Source: Nanchangia anserum (GTDB taxonomy: Bacteria; Actinomycetota; Actinomycetes; Actinomycetales; Actinomycetaceae). From it: a DNA stretch of 64,000 bases. Position numbers and translations under genes: made by a program. Within the stretch, counting starts at the first letter, position 1. Every line of letters starts with the position of its first letter. Below the pieces are notes generated by a model. It saw only the letters and a program-made list of their open reading frames with translations. It was not told the DNA's origin and searched no databases. Of this stretch, positions 37,335 through 46,545 are shown piece by piece. The stretch covers positions 682,001 through 746,000 of the forward strand of contig NZ_CP060506.1 of assembly GCF_015240065.1 (NCBI RefSeq). Reading direction: 5' to 3'.

Positions 37335-37457
37335 GAGTCCCCGCTTCGTCGCCTGCTGCCCTTTCGCCTCAGCATACACGGGTGCCCTAAGGCCGCCGGG
37401 AAGGTCAGCAAGTGATCACGTGCTGTGGTGGTACGCGATCCCGCGCTGCGGTCACGA

Positions 37458-40400
37458 TCAGGACGACGCGGCGTTACGCAGGTCGGCTAGCAGTCCACCG
37501 TGGTTGATGAATTCGCGCAGTAGCTGAGTACTCATGCTGTCCACGTGGAGAGGCGACAGGTTAGTGGCGTCGCGTTGCTCAAAATAGTGCTTTGCCCGCT
37601 GGAGATCGACGCCGTTACACAATCGGGAAAAACGTCCGTATTCCTCGATGTCGCCACCAGCGCTGTGGATGTCGAGGATCTCGGCAAGCAGCTGAGCATC
37701 GACTCCGAGGGCGCGAACGACCCGCGCGATCTGTGCTTGCTGATGCGCCATCTTATAGTCGTTGATGTAGTCGCCCACCGTCTTACCCTCGACGAATTCG
37801 ACGCGCCCGGATTCGACGTCGTGCAGCCATGACCTGGCAAACGCCTGGTCGTCGGCACTGAGCCGGGCGAAGCTCGCATGCAACTCTTCCAGCAGTGCGG
37901 CCAAGCGCTCTCGGGATTGGTGGGTATTGCGGGCTTCCATATAGGCGCGAAATCTCTCCTCCATGTAGCGCGCATCAATCGCCCCGGTGTTGATGCGGGT
38001 GATGTAGGGGTCGAGGTCGATGGGTACCTCTGCTCCTGGCCTGCGCGGGCGTTTGCGGGCCGCGAGTTCCTGGTAACGCATGACCAGGCTCAGGTAGTCA
38101 TCTTCGGTGATCTCGACCGTGATATTGCGAGTTTCAAACTCATAGGTGCGCTTATCCCACGTGAATCCTTGGATGAGGACCGATTGTAGCCTGCGGTAGA
38201 GCTCGCGGAATGCTCGCGCGAATGCGAGGCGATCGGCACGGGCTGTGGGCAGCTTTGAGAAATCACGCCCACCAAAGGCCCGGATGATCTGGTGGAAATA
38301 CATGTTTATCTTGAACAGCTGGTGCTCGAGGTGGTCGACGAACAACCCCCGGGGCGTGTTCCCAGCGTACAGGGCGACGGCCTGGTTGATATGGGCGTTC
38401 ATCGTCCACGGACGCCGGTAGTAGCGGATCGATCCGAAGGGCTTGTCGGCACCAAAGAGACGGTTAGTGCGCGAGAATGCCTGAATGATGTTCTCGTATT
38501 CGATGACCTTATCCAGATAGAGGGTGTTCACCCATTTCGAGTCGAACCCCGTCAGTAGCTGGTTAACGACGATGACGATATCGAGCTGTCGGAACGTCCC
38601 GATATTGTAGGGGACCTTATGGGCAATCCGGTTGATGACGTCGGCCTTGAACTGAGCATGCGTCGCCAGGGTGAAGCTCTGCCCGAACCGGCTGTTGTAG
38701 TCGTCGAGAATCTCGACCAAGCCGTCTTCCTTGTCGAGCTGGGCCTCACCCGTATTGTCGATGGCAGGATCGAACAGAGCCGTGACGTTCAGTTGAGGAT
38801 GCTCGGTGCGGAAAATGCGCGCGTATTCGATGGCCTCATGGATCGAACTGGTGGCGAGGATGGCATGGAATTTGCCACCTCGGCTCAGCTGCTCCCAGTG
38901 CTTGGTGATGTCCTCAACGACAGCGCGGTGGTGTTCGTCGCGCGTATATTGCGACGTCGGTAATTCGTCTTCGATCCCCCTCACATAGGTGCCGTCCTGT
39001 CCGTCAACTTTTCCCGCCATCGGCACCGCTTGGGGATTCATGTAGTGGTTGTAGACGCGCGCCTTATCAGGATCCGCCAGGGCCTCGGCCACGGAAGTCG
39101 CTCGGGCTTTTGACAGGGCGATGGCCTCACGCACCTCACTTTCTTCGTAGGTCTGCACCATGACGGGGTCGAAGCCCAAGACGTTGTGGTCGCGGATCCC
39201 GTCAGCGAGGGAGTAGCGGTGCAGCTCGTCGCCAAATAGGTCGGTGGTGGTCGTGTGTTTGCGCTGATTCTCAGCCTGGATCGGGGTGCCGGTGAAGCCG
39301 AAGAACAGCGCATCGGGCAGGGTGCGCTTGATGGTGGCAAGCATGTCGCCGAACGTCGAACGGTGTGCCTCGTCGACGACGAAGACGATTCGTTTGGCTC
39401 CCAGCGCTGCCCGATTGGCGGTCGTGAGTCCCGCGTCCTCGTTGAGGCGGCTCATCTTCTGGATGGAGGTGACAATGAGCACCGAAGTGGCGTCGGTGAG
39501 CTTGTCGAGTAGCTCGTGGGAGGTGGCCGTGTCTTCGACCTCGATGGCATTACCGCCGAAGCTCTTGTAGCTTTGCAGTGACTGTTCACCGAGTTCGCGG
39601 CGGTCGAGCAGGAAGACGACTTTATCCGCGTCTTGGGAATCCGCGATGAGCTGAGCTGTTTTAAACGACGTGACGGTCTTGCCGGAGCCTGTCGTGTGCC
39701 AGATGTAGCCGCCGCGCTGGTCGTGGTTGCCCCAGGCGGTCTTTGCCACGGCATTGGCAATCTGGCTGGCGGCGTAATACTGGTAGCTGCGCATGACCAT
39801 GAGCACGCCGCTCGCCCTGTCGGCCACCGTGTAGAAGCCGATGAGCTGATGCGCCATGGGGATCGACAGCAGCCGCTCGATGACCTGGCTCCACTCGTTG
39901 ACGGGGGAGTTCTCGAAGTCGGCCCAATGGAAGGTATAGGCCGGATTGACGCGGTGGCCGGGTCCGGGGTTGGCGAAATAGAGCGTCTCTTCTGGGGTCA
40001 TGGCGACAAAGATCTGCACGAGCGAGAACAGGTTGCTAAATACGCCCTCGTGTCCGTACTTGTCGATCTGGTTGACCGCCTGGCTGACGGGTATTCCCGA
40101 ACGCTTGAGCTCGATGTGAATGACGGGCATTCCGTTAATGAGGAGCACGAGGTCGCCGCGGCGCTGTGGCAATACCCGCTTGCTGGCCCGGTAGCGGGGC
40201 TGACGGGCAATCTGGTAGCGCGATTGACCGCCCGCGATCTCTCGGCGGTCATAGATCTTTAGGCTCACCTCGCTGCCCCGGTTTGTCGCGCCCGGTGCAT
40301 CGCGTCTGATCGCCACCGTACGGCCGTTAATGAACTCGTTCAGGGCGAGGGGAGTGCGCAGGGCGGTGACCTGCTCGAGGATCTGCGCCATCTCGGTGTT

Positions 40401-40574
40401 CGTCAGCGGTACGTCTCCCAGCCGGTCAACCGAGCGATTGTTCTCGTAGAGGATCTGTGCCCAGTTGTCGAGGAGATCCTGTTCGCTGGGATAGGTGAGC
40501 ACCTCGCCCCAGCCGTAGCGTTGAAGCATCGCGACGACCGCATCCTCGAACTCGGCTTCACTGATGAACGTCAT
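37458..40574 (-). CDS. hsdR: Type I restriction endonuclease subunit R
   Basis: Motor and nuclease subunit of the type I enzyme. 1038 aa: N-terminal PD-(D/E)xK nuclease with Asp141 (RRGDLVLL), Glu155 and Lys157 (IHIELKRSG); SF2 translocase with Walker A HTTGSGKT (Lys299), DEAH box VVDEAHRSTFGD (Asp401), motif III GFTGTPIQ, and motif VI IIQAFSRTNR. The C-terminal helical region contacts the methyltransferase core. It overlaps hsdS by 4 bp. All catalytic residues look intact. Confidence 0.96.
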   Translation of the reverse strand: MTFISEAEFEDAVVAMLQRYGWGEVLTYPSEQDLLDNWAQILYENNRSVDRLGDVPLTNTEMAQILEQVTALRTPLALNEFINGRTVAIRRDAPGATNRGSEVSLKIYDRREIAGGQSRYQIARQPRYRASKRVLPQRRGDLVLLINGMPVIHIELKRSGIPVSQAVNQIDKYGHEGVFSNLFSLVQIFVAMTPEETLYFANPGPGHRVNPAYTFHWADFENSPVNEWSQVIERLLSIPMAHQLIGFYTVADRASGVLMVMRSYQYYAASQIANAVAKTAWGNHDQRGGYIWHTTGSGKTVTSFKTAQLIADSQDADKVVFLLDRRELGEQSLQSYKSFGGNAIEVEDTATSHELLDKLTDATSVLIVTSIQKMSRLNEDAGLTTANRAALGAKRIVFVVDEAHRSTFGDMLATIKRTLPDALFFGFTGTPIQAENQRKHTTTTDLFGDELHRYSLADGIRDHNVLGFDPVMVQTYEESEVREAIALSKARATSVAEALADPDKARVYNHYMNPQAVPMAGKVDGQDGTYVRGIEDELPTSQYTRDEHHRAVVEDITKHWEQLSRGGKFHAILATSSIHEAIEYARIFRTEHPQLNVTALFDPAIDNTGEAQLDKEDGLVEILDDYNSRFGQSFTLATHAQFKADVINRIAHKVPYNIGTFRQLDIVIVVNQLLTGFDSKWVNTLYLDKVIEYENIIQAFSRTNRLFGADKPFGSIRYYRRPWTMNAHINQAVALYAGNTPRGLFVDHLEHQLFKINMYFHQIIRAFGGRDFSKLPTARADRLAFARAFRELYRRLQSVLIQGFTWDKRTYEFETRNITVEITEDDYLSLVMRYQELAARKRPRRPGAEVPIDLDPYITRINTGAIDARYMEERFRAYMEARNTHQSRERLAALLEELHASFARLSADDQAFARSWLHDVESGRVEFVEGKTVGDYINDYKMAHQQAQIARVVRALGVDAQLLAEILDIHSAGGDIEEYGRFSRLCNGVDLQRAKHYFEQRDATNLSPLHVDSMSTQLLREFINHGGLLADLRNAASS

Positions 40575-41740
40575 CGTGCACCTCCCGGGCGGGGAAACAT
40601 CTTCTGTAACAGCGCGACCTTGGTCTGCTGGAGCTTGTCGACATAGGTCTGTTCGGCTGAGATGAGTTCGTCCAGCTTCGCGAAGAACGTACCGATGGCG
40701 CGCTGCTCGGCGAGAGCTTTTGGGAAGTAAATGGGGATGTCCTGTAATGATTGCTGATTTAGAGTGACGCCCTTGGTGGCCCGGTTTCGCCCGGCATAAA
40801 AATCGAAGGAGCTCAAGTGGTGTAGTAGGTATGTACTGTCAAGTTTGGATTGATTTTTTATGGGGAGGGCTGCGATTGCTTCATTCGTGTAAAGGTCCAC
40901 TCCGGCAAACGACAAGCGACCAAGTGTCAGTTTGAAGCTAAGTAATATTGTGCCAGTGGGTATGAGTCTGCCACCAACTGCGCCGCTCGGTGTGATGTGC
41001 TCTGTCGTTTCCGTCACCGTAGAACCGTGACGCATGTCTGAGATTGAGACCCACGGGAGTGTGCCACCCCATAAACTCGGATTGTCTCGGCTGGGCGTGC
41101 GGCCAATTACGAGGTCGCAAATGTCCTCAAGTTTCACCGTATGCCAGGGGCCGTCGAAGCCCGGGAAGCGCAGCTCCGGGGCGTCTGCTCCCTTGCGGGG
41201 AAACATCTTTTGCAGCAGGGCCGTCTTCGTCCGCTGGAGTGTCTCCCTCTTGACTCGGTGCTGCGCGATGAGCTCGTCCAGCTTCGCGAAGAACGCCCCG
41301 ATGGCGCGCTGCTCGGCAAAGGGCGCTGGTAGTGTGATCCCCGCGCTTGCTATTGCTCTCTTGGAAAGGCTGGGTAATCCTGTTGACTCGTCTAGTTCCT
41401 TCCAATTGACGAGATCAAAGCAACACTGGAGAAAGTTGATTCCGAGGTTTGTCTTGGGGATTGCGAAGAATAGGGTATCTACAGTCCAGAACGGCGCCTT
41501 GAGGATGTAGGGGTGATCGATAGTGCCTTTTCGGCCAATGCCGATAGCGTCGCGTTCAAAGCTAAGTGCAGAATTTACCGAACACATGTACCCGCCTGTT
41601 CCGTATACGGGTATCGGGCCCGGCTTGAGGTGCTTATAGTCTCGGCCATTTCCGATAGTGGAAACGTCGCCTATGTGCGTATGTTTCCACGACCCGTTAA
41701 ATCCCTCGAAACGCAGCTCCGGGATCAGTTCCGTGCTCAT
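40571..41740 (-). CDS. hsdS: Type I restriction-modification specificity subunit S
   Basis: Recognises the bipartite target DNA. 389 aa with two target recognition domains. Each begins ELRF-GF-G-W (residues about 7 and 205) and ends in a near-identical helix, AEQRAIGAFFAKLDELI and AEQRAIGTFFAKLDELI, followed by LLQKMFPR. The two TRD cores (around 41340-41700 and 40740-41030) are visibly poorer in GC than the repeats and neighbours, a sign of exchange. It overlaps hsdM and hsdR by 4 bp each. Target sequence unknown. Confidence 0.95.
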   Translation of the reverse strand: MSTELIPELRFEGFNGSWKHTHIGDVSTIGNGRDYKHLKPGPIPVYGTGGYMCSVNSALSFERDAIGIGRKGTIDHPYILKAPFWTVDTLFFAIPKTNLGINFLQCCFDLVNWKELDESTGLPSLSKRAIASAGITLPAPFAEQRAIGAFFAKLDELIAQHRVKRETLQRTKTALLQKMFPRKGADAPELRFPGFDGPWHTVKLEDICDLVIGRTPSRDNPSLWGGTLPWVSISDMRHGSTVTETTEHITPSGAVGGRLIPTGTILLSFKLTLGRLSFAGVDLYTNEAIAALPIKNQSKLDSTYLLHHLSSFDFYAGRNRATKGVTLNQQSLQDIPIYFPKALAEQRAIGTFFAKLDELISAEQTYVDKLQQTKVALLQKMFPRPGGAR

Positions 41741-44316
41741 CCCTCGAGCACCGCCTTCAGGGCACGCAGCGCTTCCATGTCCGTCGGGCTGCCCACTAGA
41801 GAGTCGAGCATGCCGGTAAGTTCGCGCTGGATCTGCGTGGTCTGCTCAGCGACCTCAACGACGGGATTGCGGTACTTGTCGGCGAGCGCGCGGATGTTCG
41901 TCAGCAGGTCTCGCAGGCGTTGACGTGGCAGGTCAGCGAGGCGGGCGATCATCGGGGTGATCCACTTGGCGACAAGCAGCCGCTCAACGTCGACATCGCT
42001 GAGATTTCGCAGCGCGTCGATGGTCGCGGCATCCAGCTCAGCGCGGCCAGCCGTGAGGTCTTTCTTCGCCGCAGTGGTCTCGTTGATTAACCGCAGGGCC
42101 GCGATCTGGATGCCCTCGCTGCTGTCCTCGGGGTAGTCCTCGCCCGTCTTGCGCAGCATCTTTACTGAACGGCTCAGCGTCGCCTTGGCAAACGCTGTCG
42201 CGTCGTCGTTCATGACCTCGGCCAGCTCGGTCTTCTGATCGTCGCTTAATCCCTCAATTAGCTCGGCGAGTTGGCGCTCGGCGCGCGTTTGCCGGTCGGC
42301 GCACGTATCCACACGCGCTCGTTGCTCGCCTAGCAGCATGTCTTGGACCAGGTCGAACGGCAGGATTCGCCCCGTCCAGCCGTCAGCAACCTCGTAGGTC
42401 TCCTTCGTCTTCTGCCGCTTCTTCATCACCAGGCGTGGCTCGACCGCGCGGATGGCGGCGTCACCCTCGGTCTGGATCATCTCGAGATCTGCGCGAACGA
42501 TCTGCCACTGGTCATGCACGATCTGATAGGCCTCGTAGACATCGAGCAGCGGCACGGAGGCGAAGCGCTCGAATAGGTCGTGCGTGATCTCGTCGGCTGT
42601 GGTCGCCAGCCGTGCACCGGCACGGCTGCGGACAAGCTTGTCGTTCAGCCACATATCCATTCCGGCCAGCGCGTTCGTCACTCGTGCGTTGAACCTGGTC
42701 ACCGACGAATGCGTATCCAGGACAGCTTGGGGATCGTCAACGAGGTGGGCGTATCCCGCGTTATCGAGGGTGAACAGGTCGTCGCGTAGCCCGGGAAGTG
42801 CCGTCCATGCCTCGGCGAACTCGTTGAGTTCGCTGGCCGGGATACCGCCTCGAACCGTCGCGAACAGGTCGACGCTCTCGGTTGGCTCGGCCGCGCTGAC
42901 GTAGCGGGGAATGTTGAGGTTGTAGTCGTTGGCGCGAATCTCATCGCGACTGACCACGCGGGCGAAGCGATCGATGTTGACCCGGTTGGCGACCGCGTCG
43001 GCGATACGCCGGATATCGCGGGCGCGCAGCTGGTTCTTGTTGCCGGACTTAATGAAGCCACGTGAAGCATCGATGAACAGGGTGTCGTCGTTATCGCGGC
43101 GCTGTTTCAACACCATGATGATCACAGGGATGCCCGTGCCGTAGAAGATATTCGGCGGCAGGCCGATGATCGCGTCAACGTGGTTCTGCTCGACGAGCTG
43201 GCGGCGAATAGTTGCCTCGGAATGTCCGCGGAACAGCACGCCGTGGGGGAGGACGATCGTCATGATCCCGTCGGGCTTGAGATGGTAGAGGTCGTGCAAC
43301 ACGAACGCGTAATCGGCTTTAGAGTCTGGCGCTAGGCCAAAGCGAGAAAAGCGCGGATCGTTCTCTTTGTGTGAGGGATCCCAGTTCTGCGAATACGGCG
43401 GGTTACTGACGACGGCGTCGACGTAGAGCGTTCGATACGTTCCGGCGGGATCGTCTTCGTCGAAGATTGGCCAGTCCTGTTCCAGGCTGTCGCCATTGCG
43501 CGTGACGATGTTGTATGGCTCCACGCCGCGCATAAGCAGGTTCATGCGGGTGAGGTTGTATGTGTTGGACTTGAGTTCCTGGGCGTAATACTTGATGCCG
43601 GCAGCATTGTCCATATGCGGTTTCATTGCCTGGCCGATGTTGAGCAGCAGCGATCCCGATCCCGACGTGGGGTCGTAGATCTGGATCTCAGACCGCTCGC
43701 CCAGGTGTGCAGCGATGATCTGGCTCATCAGCTCCGACACCTCGTGCGGGGTGTAGAACTCGCCCGCCTTCTTGCCGGCGTTGGCGGCAAAGTTGGCGAT
43801 TAGGTATTCGTAGATAAATCCGAGGACGTCGTAGCCCTGCTTGCCGTCCGTGGGAATGTCGTCGATGGTGGCGAGGAGCTTGCGGATCGACCGCGTTTGT
43901 GCCGCCGCGGTGTCGCCGAGCTTCGACAGGCCCGTCTGTAACGTGTCGAAGATGCCGTCGAATACCTCATGCCTGGTGACGTTGCGGGAAAAGGCCGCTA
44001 ACGCATCGCGAACGCGAGCGACGTCGAAGTTTCTCCCCCCCCCTGACATCCAGGTGGAATAGAGGTGTTCGTGGGAAATAAAGAAGCCGAGCTTGTTCTG
44101 GACAAGCGTCACCGCGGCGTCGTCGCTCTCGGTCAGGTAGTCGGCAAAGTCCTCGCGTGGCACGTCATAGCTGACCAGGAGATCTTCCACCTTGCCGCAC
44201 AAGAACTTGTAGAAGATGAAGCCGAGAATATAGTCCTTGTACTCATTGGCCTCGATCTTCGAGCGCATGTCATTGGCCGAACGCCAGATCTTCGACGCCA
44301 ACTCGTGCTTGTTCAT
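41737..44316 (-). CDS. hsdM: Type I restriction-modification methyltransferase subunit M
   Basis: N6-adenine methyltransferase, first gene of hsdM-hsdS-hsdR. The N-terminal helical domain (KIWRSANDMRSKIEANEYKD) precedes the catalytic fold with SAM motif DPTSGSGSLLLNIG and catalytic NPPYSQNW (Asn305). At 859 aa it is much longer than the classic HsdM of about 500 aa. The last 300 residues form a charged helical extension (SDDQKTELAEVMNDDATAFA, ALRNLSDVDVERLLVAKWI). An inverted repeat lies just upstream. Confidence 0.95.
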   Translation of the reverse strand: MNKHELASKIWRSANDMRSKIEANEYKDYILGFIFYKFLCGKVEDLLVSYDVPREDFADYLTESDDAAVTLVQNKLGFFISHEHLYSTWMSGGGRNFDVARVRDALAAFSRNVTRHEVFDGIFDTLQTGLSKLGDTAAAQTRSIRKLLATIDDIPTDGKQGYDVLGFIYEYLIANFAANAGKKAGEFYTPHEVSELMSQIIAAHLGERSEIQIYDPTSGSGSLLLNIGQAMKPHMDNAAGIKYYAQELKSNTYNLTRMNLLMRGVEPYNIVTRNGDSLEQDWPIFDEDDPAGTYRTLYVDAVVSNPPYSQNWDPSHKENDPRFSRFGLAPDSKADYAFVLHDLYHLKPDGIMTIVLPHGVLFRGHSEATIRRQLVEQNHVDAIIGLPPNIFYGTGIPVIIMVLKQRRDNDDTLFIDASRGFIKSGNKNQLRARDIRRIADAVANRVNIDRFARVVSRDEIRANDYNLNIPRYVSAAEPTESVDLFATVRGGIPASELNEFAEAWTALPGLRDDLFTLDNAGYAHLVDDPQAVLDTHSSVTRFNARVTNALAGMDMWLNDKLVRSRAGARLATTADEITHDLFERFASVPLLDVYEAYQIVHDQWQIVRADLEMIQTEGDAAIRAVEPRLVMKKRQKTKETYEVADGWTGRILPFDLVQDMLLGEQRARVDTCADRQTRAERQLAELIEGLSDDQKTELAEVMNDDATAFAKATLSRSVKMLRKTGEDYPEDSSEGIQIAALRLINETTAAKKDLTAGRAELDAATIDALRNLSDVDVERLLVAKWITPMIARLADLPRQRLRDLLTNIRALADKYRNPVVEVAEQTTQIQRELTGMLDSLVGSPTDMEALRALKAVLEG

Positions 44317-44339
44317 GTGCGGGTGCCTTCGTCTTTCGT

Positions 44340-44366
44340 CGCTGCCAGCGCGGTGACGTGGCAGCG
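44340..44366 (-). promoter_or_regulatory. Inverted repeat upstream of hsdM
   Basis: CGCTGCCA-N11-TGGCAGCG, 8-bp arms, starting 24 bp upstream of the hsdM start. A -10 like TAGACT lies further up (44394-44389, minus). It could be an operator or a 5'-UTR hairpin limiting restriction-modification expression. Confidence 0.4.
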
Positions 44367-44567
44367 GGGTAGAGGATGCGACGCGTCGAGTCTACCCGCC
44401 GCGATCTGGGAGTCGGGGAAATGAGGACAAACCCGAGCACCGGCAGCTCGCCGGCCCCGTGGAACGGCCCGCGGAGCCTGCTGTCCACATCGCGGACGCG
44501 CGAAATTACTCGTGTCCGCGCTGGACCGATAATAACACCGCCCTTGAGGCACATTGGAGGATCGGTT

Positions 44568-46220
44568 ATGCGGTTATTTGTGCGACATTACCCCGGGCGG
44601 GTTGCTGTTTATCTCGTTGTGGCGTTGATCTCGGTGACGCTCGAAACGGGTGTGGCCTTCATCTTGGCGGCGCTCGCGAACTCGGTTACCGGAGGAAACG
44701 GCCATTCGCCGATCAAGCTGGCGGCCTTCGGATTGGTCTATCTCATCCCGCTGGCCCTCTTCGACTGGTTGCGAGCCGTCACGGTGACGCGCCTGCAGAC
44801 GCGATTTACCGCGGCATTGCGCGGCGAGATCGTTGATAGCGCACTCGCGTCGACGCTGCCGCGCGACCGGGCGATCGTCGCGACCGGGGAGGGGCTTCAG
44901 GGCGCACTCATTAATGACGCGAAGATGATCGGTGAAGACTACGCATACGCGTTCTTCTTCATGATCGAGCAGGCGATGTTGCTGGTGGCGGGCCTGATCG
45001 GCACGGCTGTCATTAATCCCGTTTTTATTCCGATCGTGCTGGTGCTGTCGATTTTCGGGATGCTTCTTCCCAAATGCGTGGAAAAGCCGCTCACTGCCGT
45101 GCAGAAGCGGGTGGCGGACGCGAATAACACGTATCTGGATCGAGTCACCCTCGTGAGCTCCGGTCTGGAATCGCTGCTGTCGATTCGCCGTACTCGGCGT
45201 GTACAGCACGTCGTCAAGGAATCGATTGCCGATCTGGAAGCGGCAGAGAATTCTCGCTTCGCGACGCGCAACTTCATGTGGACGCTGACGTGGGTGTTCG
45301 GCCTCGTCATCATCATTGGTGTGTGGGGAATCGGTGCGAAGCTTGCCGCCCTCGGGTGGATCAGCATCGGCGGAATCGTGGCGCTCGCTCAACTGATGAC
45401 CCAGGTGGCTGGACCGCTGCAATCGGCGGCTGAACAGTATTCGCAGATCATCGCTGGCAGGCAGCAGTATCGCGAACTCAAACAGAAACTGGCGCCGTCC
45501 TCAGACACCCAGGAGATCTCGGAGGATCCGCGGGTCGCCGATGATAATGCTGATGAACGTGGTGCCCGTGACAATGAGCTGCGCCTGGATGACTTTTCTG
45601 TCCACGCCGACGAACACGCTCTGCTCGAGGACGTTTCCCTGACACTCCCACGCGGAGCACGGGTCCTCATCAGTGGTCCGTCGGGCGCGGGAAAGACGTC
45701 GCTGCTGCGTGGTCTGGCGGGCCTCCAGACGTCCGCGGGAACGATCACGCTCAACGGGGCGACGATCACGCCGGCGACGCCGCGCGAGCAACACGTGCGC
45801 CTCATCACGCAGCGCCCAGTCGTCATTCCGGGAAGCCTGGCCGACAACATCGACCCCGACATGACAGGGACGCAAGGTGAACTCGCTCGAACGGGGCACC
45901 GCGACGTCCTAGGGCCACTTGTGGACAGGCTCAACGACAATCCGGCGCAGCCGATAGACAAACTCTCGGGCGGCGAGACGCGGCGAGTCCACGTCGCCAC
46001 CGGGCTGGCGGCACCTGGCGAGGTGCTGCTGCTCGATGAGATCACGACGGGTCTGGATACGCCCTCGGCGGCGCGGGTACTGCAAACGGCGTTGAGTATG
46101 AACCGCGATTACGTGTTTGCGGTGGCGCACGATCTGCCGTTGCCGCCGCGCGAACTCGGATTCACGCACATTCTGGAAATTCGTGACGGTCGCATGGCGC
46201 GACTGTCGGACGTAGCATGA
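44568..46220 (+). CDS. ABC half-exporter (fused membrane and ATPase domains)
   Basis: 550 aa from ATG 44568, with GGAGG 8 nt upstream. A six-span membrane domain (AVYLVVALISVTLETGVAFI, FGLVIIIGVWGIGAKLAALG) is joined to an ATPase domain: Walker A GPSGAGKTS, Q-loop LITQRP, signature LSGGETRRVHVATGL, Walker B VLLLDEITTGLD, switch VAHDL. The shape resembles CydC/MsbA-type exporters. It may act as a homodimer, since no partner half-transporter adjoins. A 71-aa membrane protein follows 25 bp downstream. Substrate unknown. Confidence 0.85.
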   Translation: MRLFVRHYPGRVAVYLVVALISVTLETGVAFILAALANSVTGGNGHSPIKLAAFGLVYLIPLALFDWLRAVTVTRLQTRFTAALRGEIVDSALASTLPRDRAIVATGEGLQGALINDAKMIGEDYAYAFFFMIEQAMLLVAGLIGTAVINPVFIPIVLVLSIFGMLLPKCVEKPLTAVQKRVADANNTYLDRVTLVSSGLESLLSIRRTRRVQHVVKESIADLEAAENSRFATRNFMWTLTWVFGLVIIIGVWGIGAKLAALGWISIGGIVALAQLMTQVAGPLQSAAEQYSQIIAGRQQYRELKQKLAPSSDTQEISEDPRVADDNADERGARDNELRLDDFSVHADEHALLEDVSLTLPRGARVLISGPSGAGKTSLLRGLAGLQTSAGTITLNGATITPATPREQHVRLITQRPVVIPGSLADNIDPDMTGTQGELARTGHRDVLGPLVDRLNDNPAQPIDKLSGGETRRVHVATGLAAPGEVLLLDEITTGLDTPSAARVLQTALSMNRDYVFAVAHDLPLPPRELGFTHILEIRDGRMARLSDVA

Positions 46221-46245
46221 GCCCAACCGTCGCGATGGAGGAATC

Positions 46246-46461
46246 ATGCTCAAGAAAGTCGGGATCGTTGTAGCCTGTGGCGTGTTTGCCGCCGTGCTGT
46301 ATTGCCTCCAGGCGGGTCTAGGACTCGACCTGAATCCGGGGCTGGGCCGAGACTCCATCGACGATGAGTTTTCCGCGTTAGGACTGGTCGCGTGGACCGT
46401 TGTCGGCATTGTTGTTGGCGTCGTCTGTCTCGTTATTCAGCATATGAAGAACACGAAATGA
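46246..46461 (+). CDS. Small two-helix membrane protein
   Basis: 71 aa: VGIVVACGVFAAVLYCLQAG and VAWTVVGIVVGVVCLVIQ are two membrane spans joined by an acidic loop (DEF). GGAGG precedes the ATG. Probably co-transcribed with the ABC exporter, possibly an accessory or immunity-like partner. No family recognised. Confidence 0.6.
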   Translation: MLKKVGIVVACGVFAAVLYCLQAGLGLDLNPGLGRDSIDDEFSALGLVAWTVVGIVVGVVCLVIQHMKNTK

Positions 46462-46487
46462 CCGACGCGGCACCTGAGTAAGACCGA

Positions 46488-46529
46488 CGATGAAGGCCGG
46501 TGCATCACTTGATGCACCGGCCTTCATCG
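46488..46529. terminator. Perfect 20-bp inverted repeat between convergent genes
   Basis: CGATGAAGGCCGGTGCATCA (46488-46507) and its exact complement (46510-46529) with a 2-nt centre. It sits between the ABC/small-protein unit and the end of the helicase gene, so it can terminate both strands. No T tract on either side. Confidence 0.75.
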
Positions 46530-46545
46530 TGAGAGCGAGAGCGGA

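Noticed and set aside
40571..41740. Phase-variable hsdS with a silent inverted partner
   Set aside because: Only one hsdS is present and no recombinase or inverted TRD copy lies nearby.
33799..44400. Integrated element with att repeats at tRNA-Ala
   Set aside because: No integrase, and by eye no second copy of the tRNA 3' end within the window. A computed repeat search would settle it.
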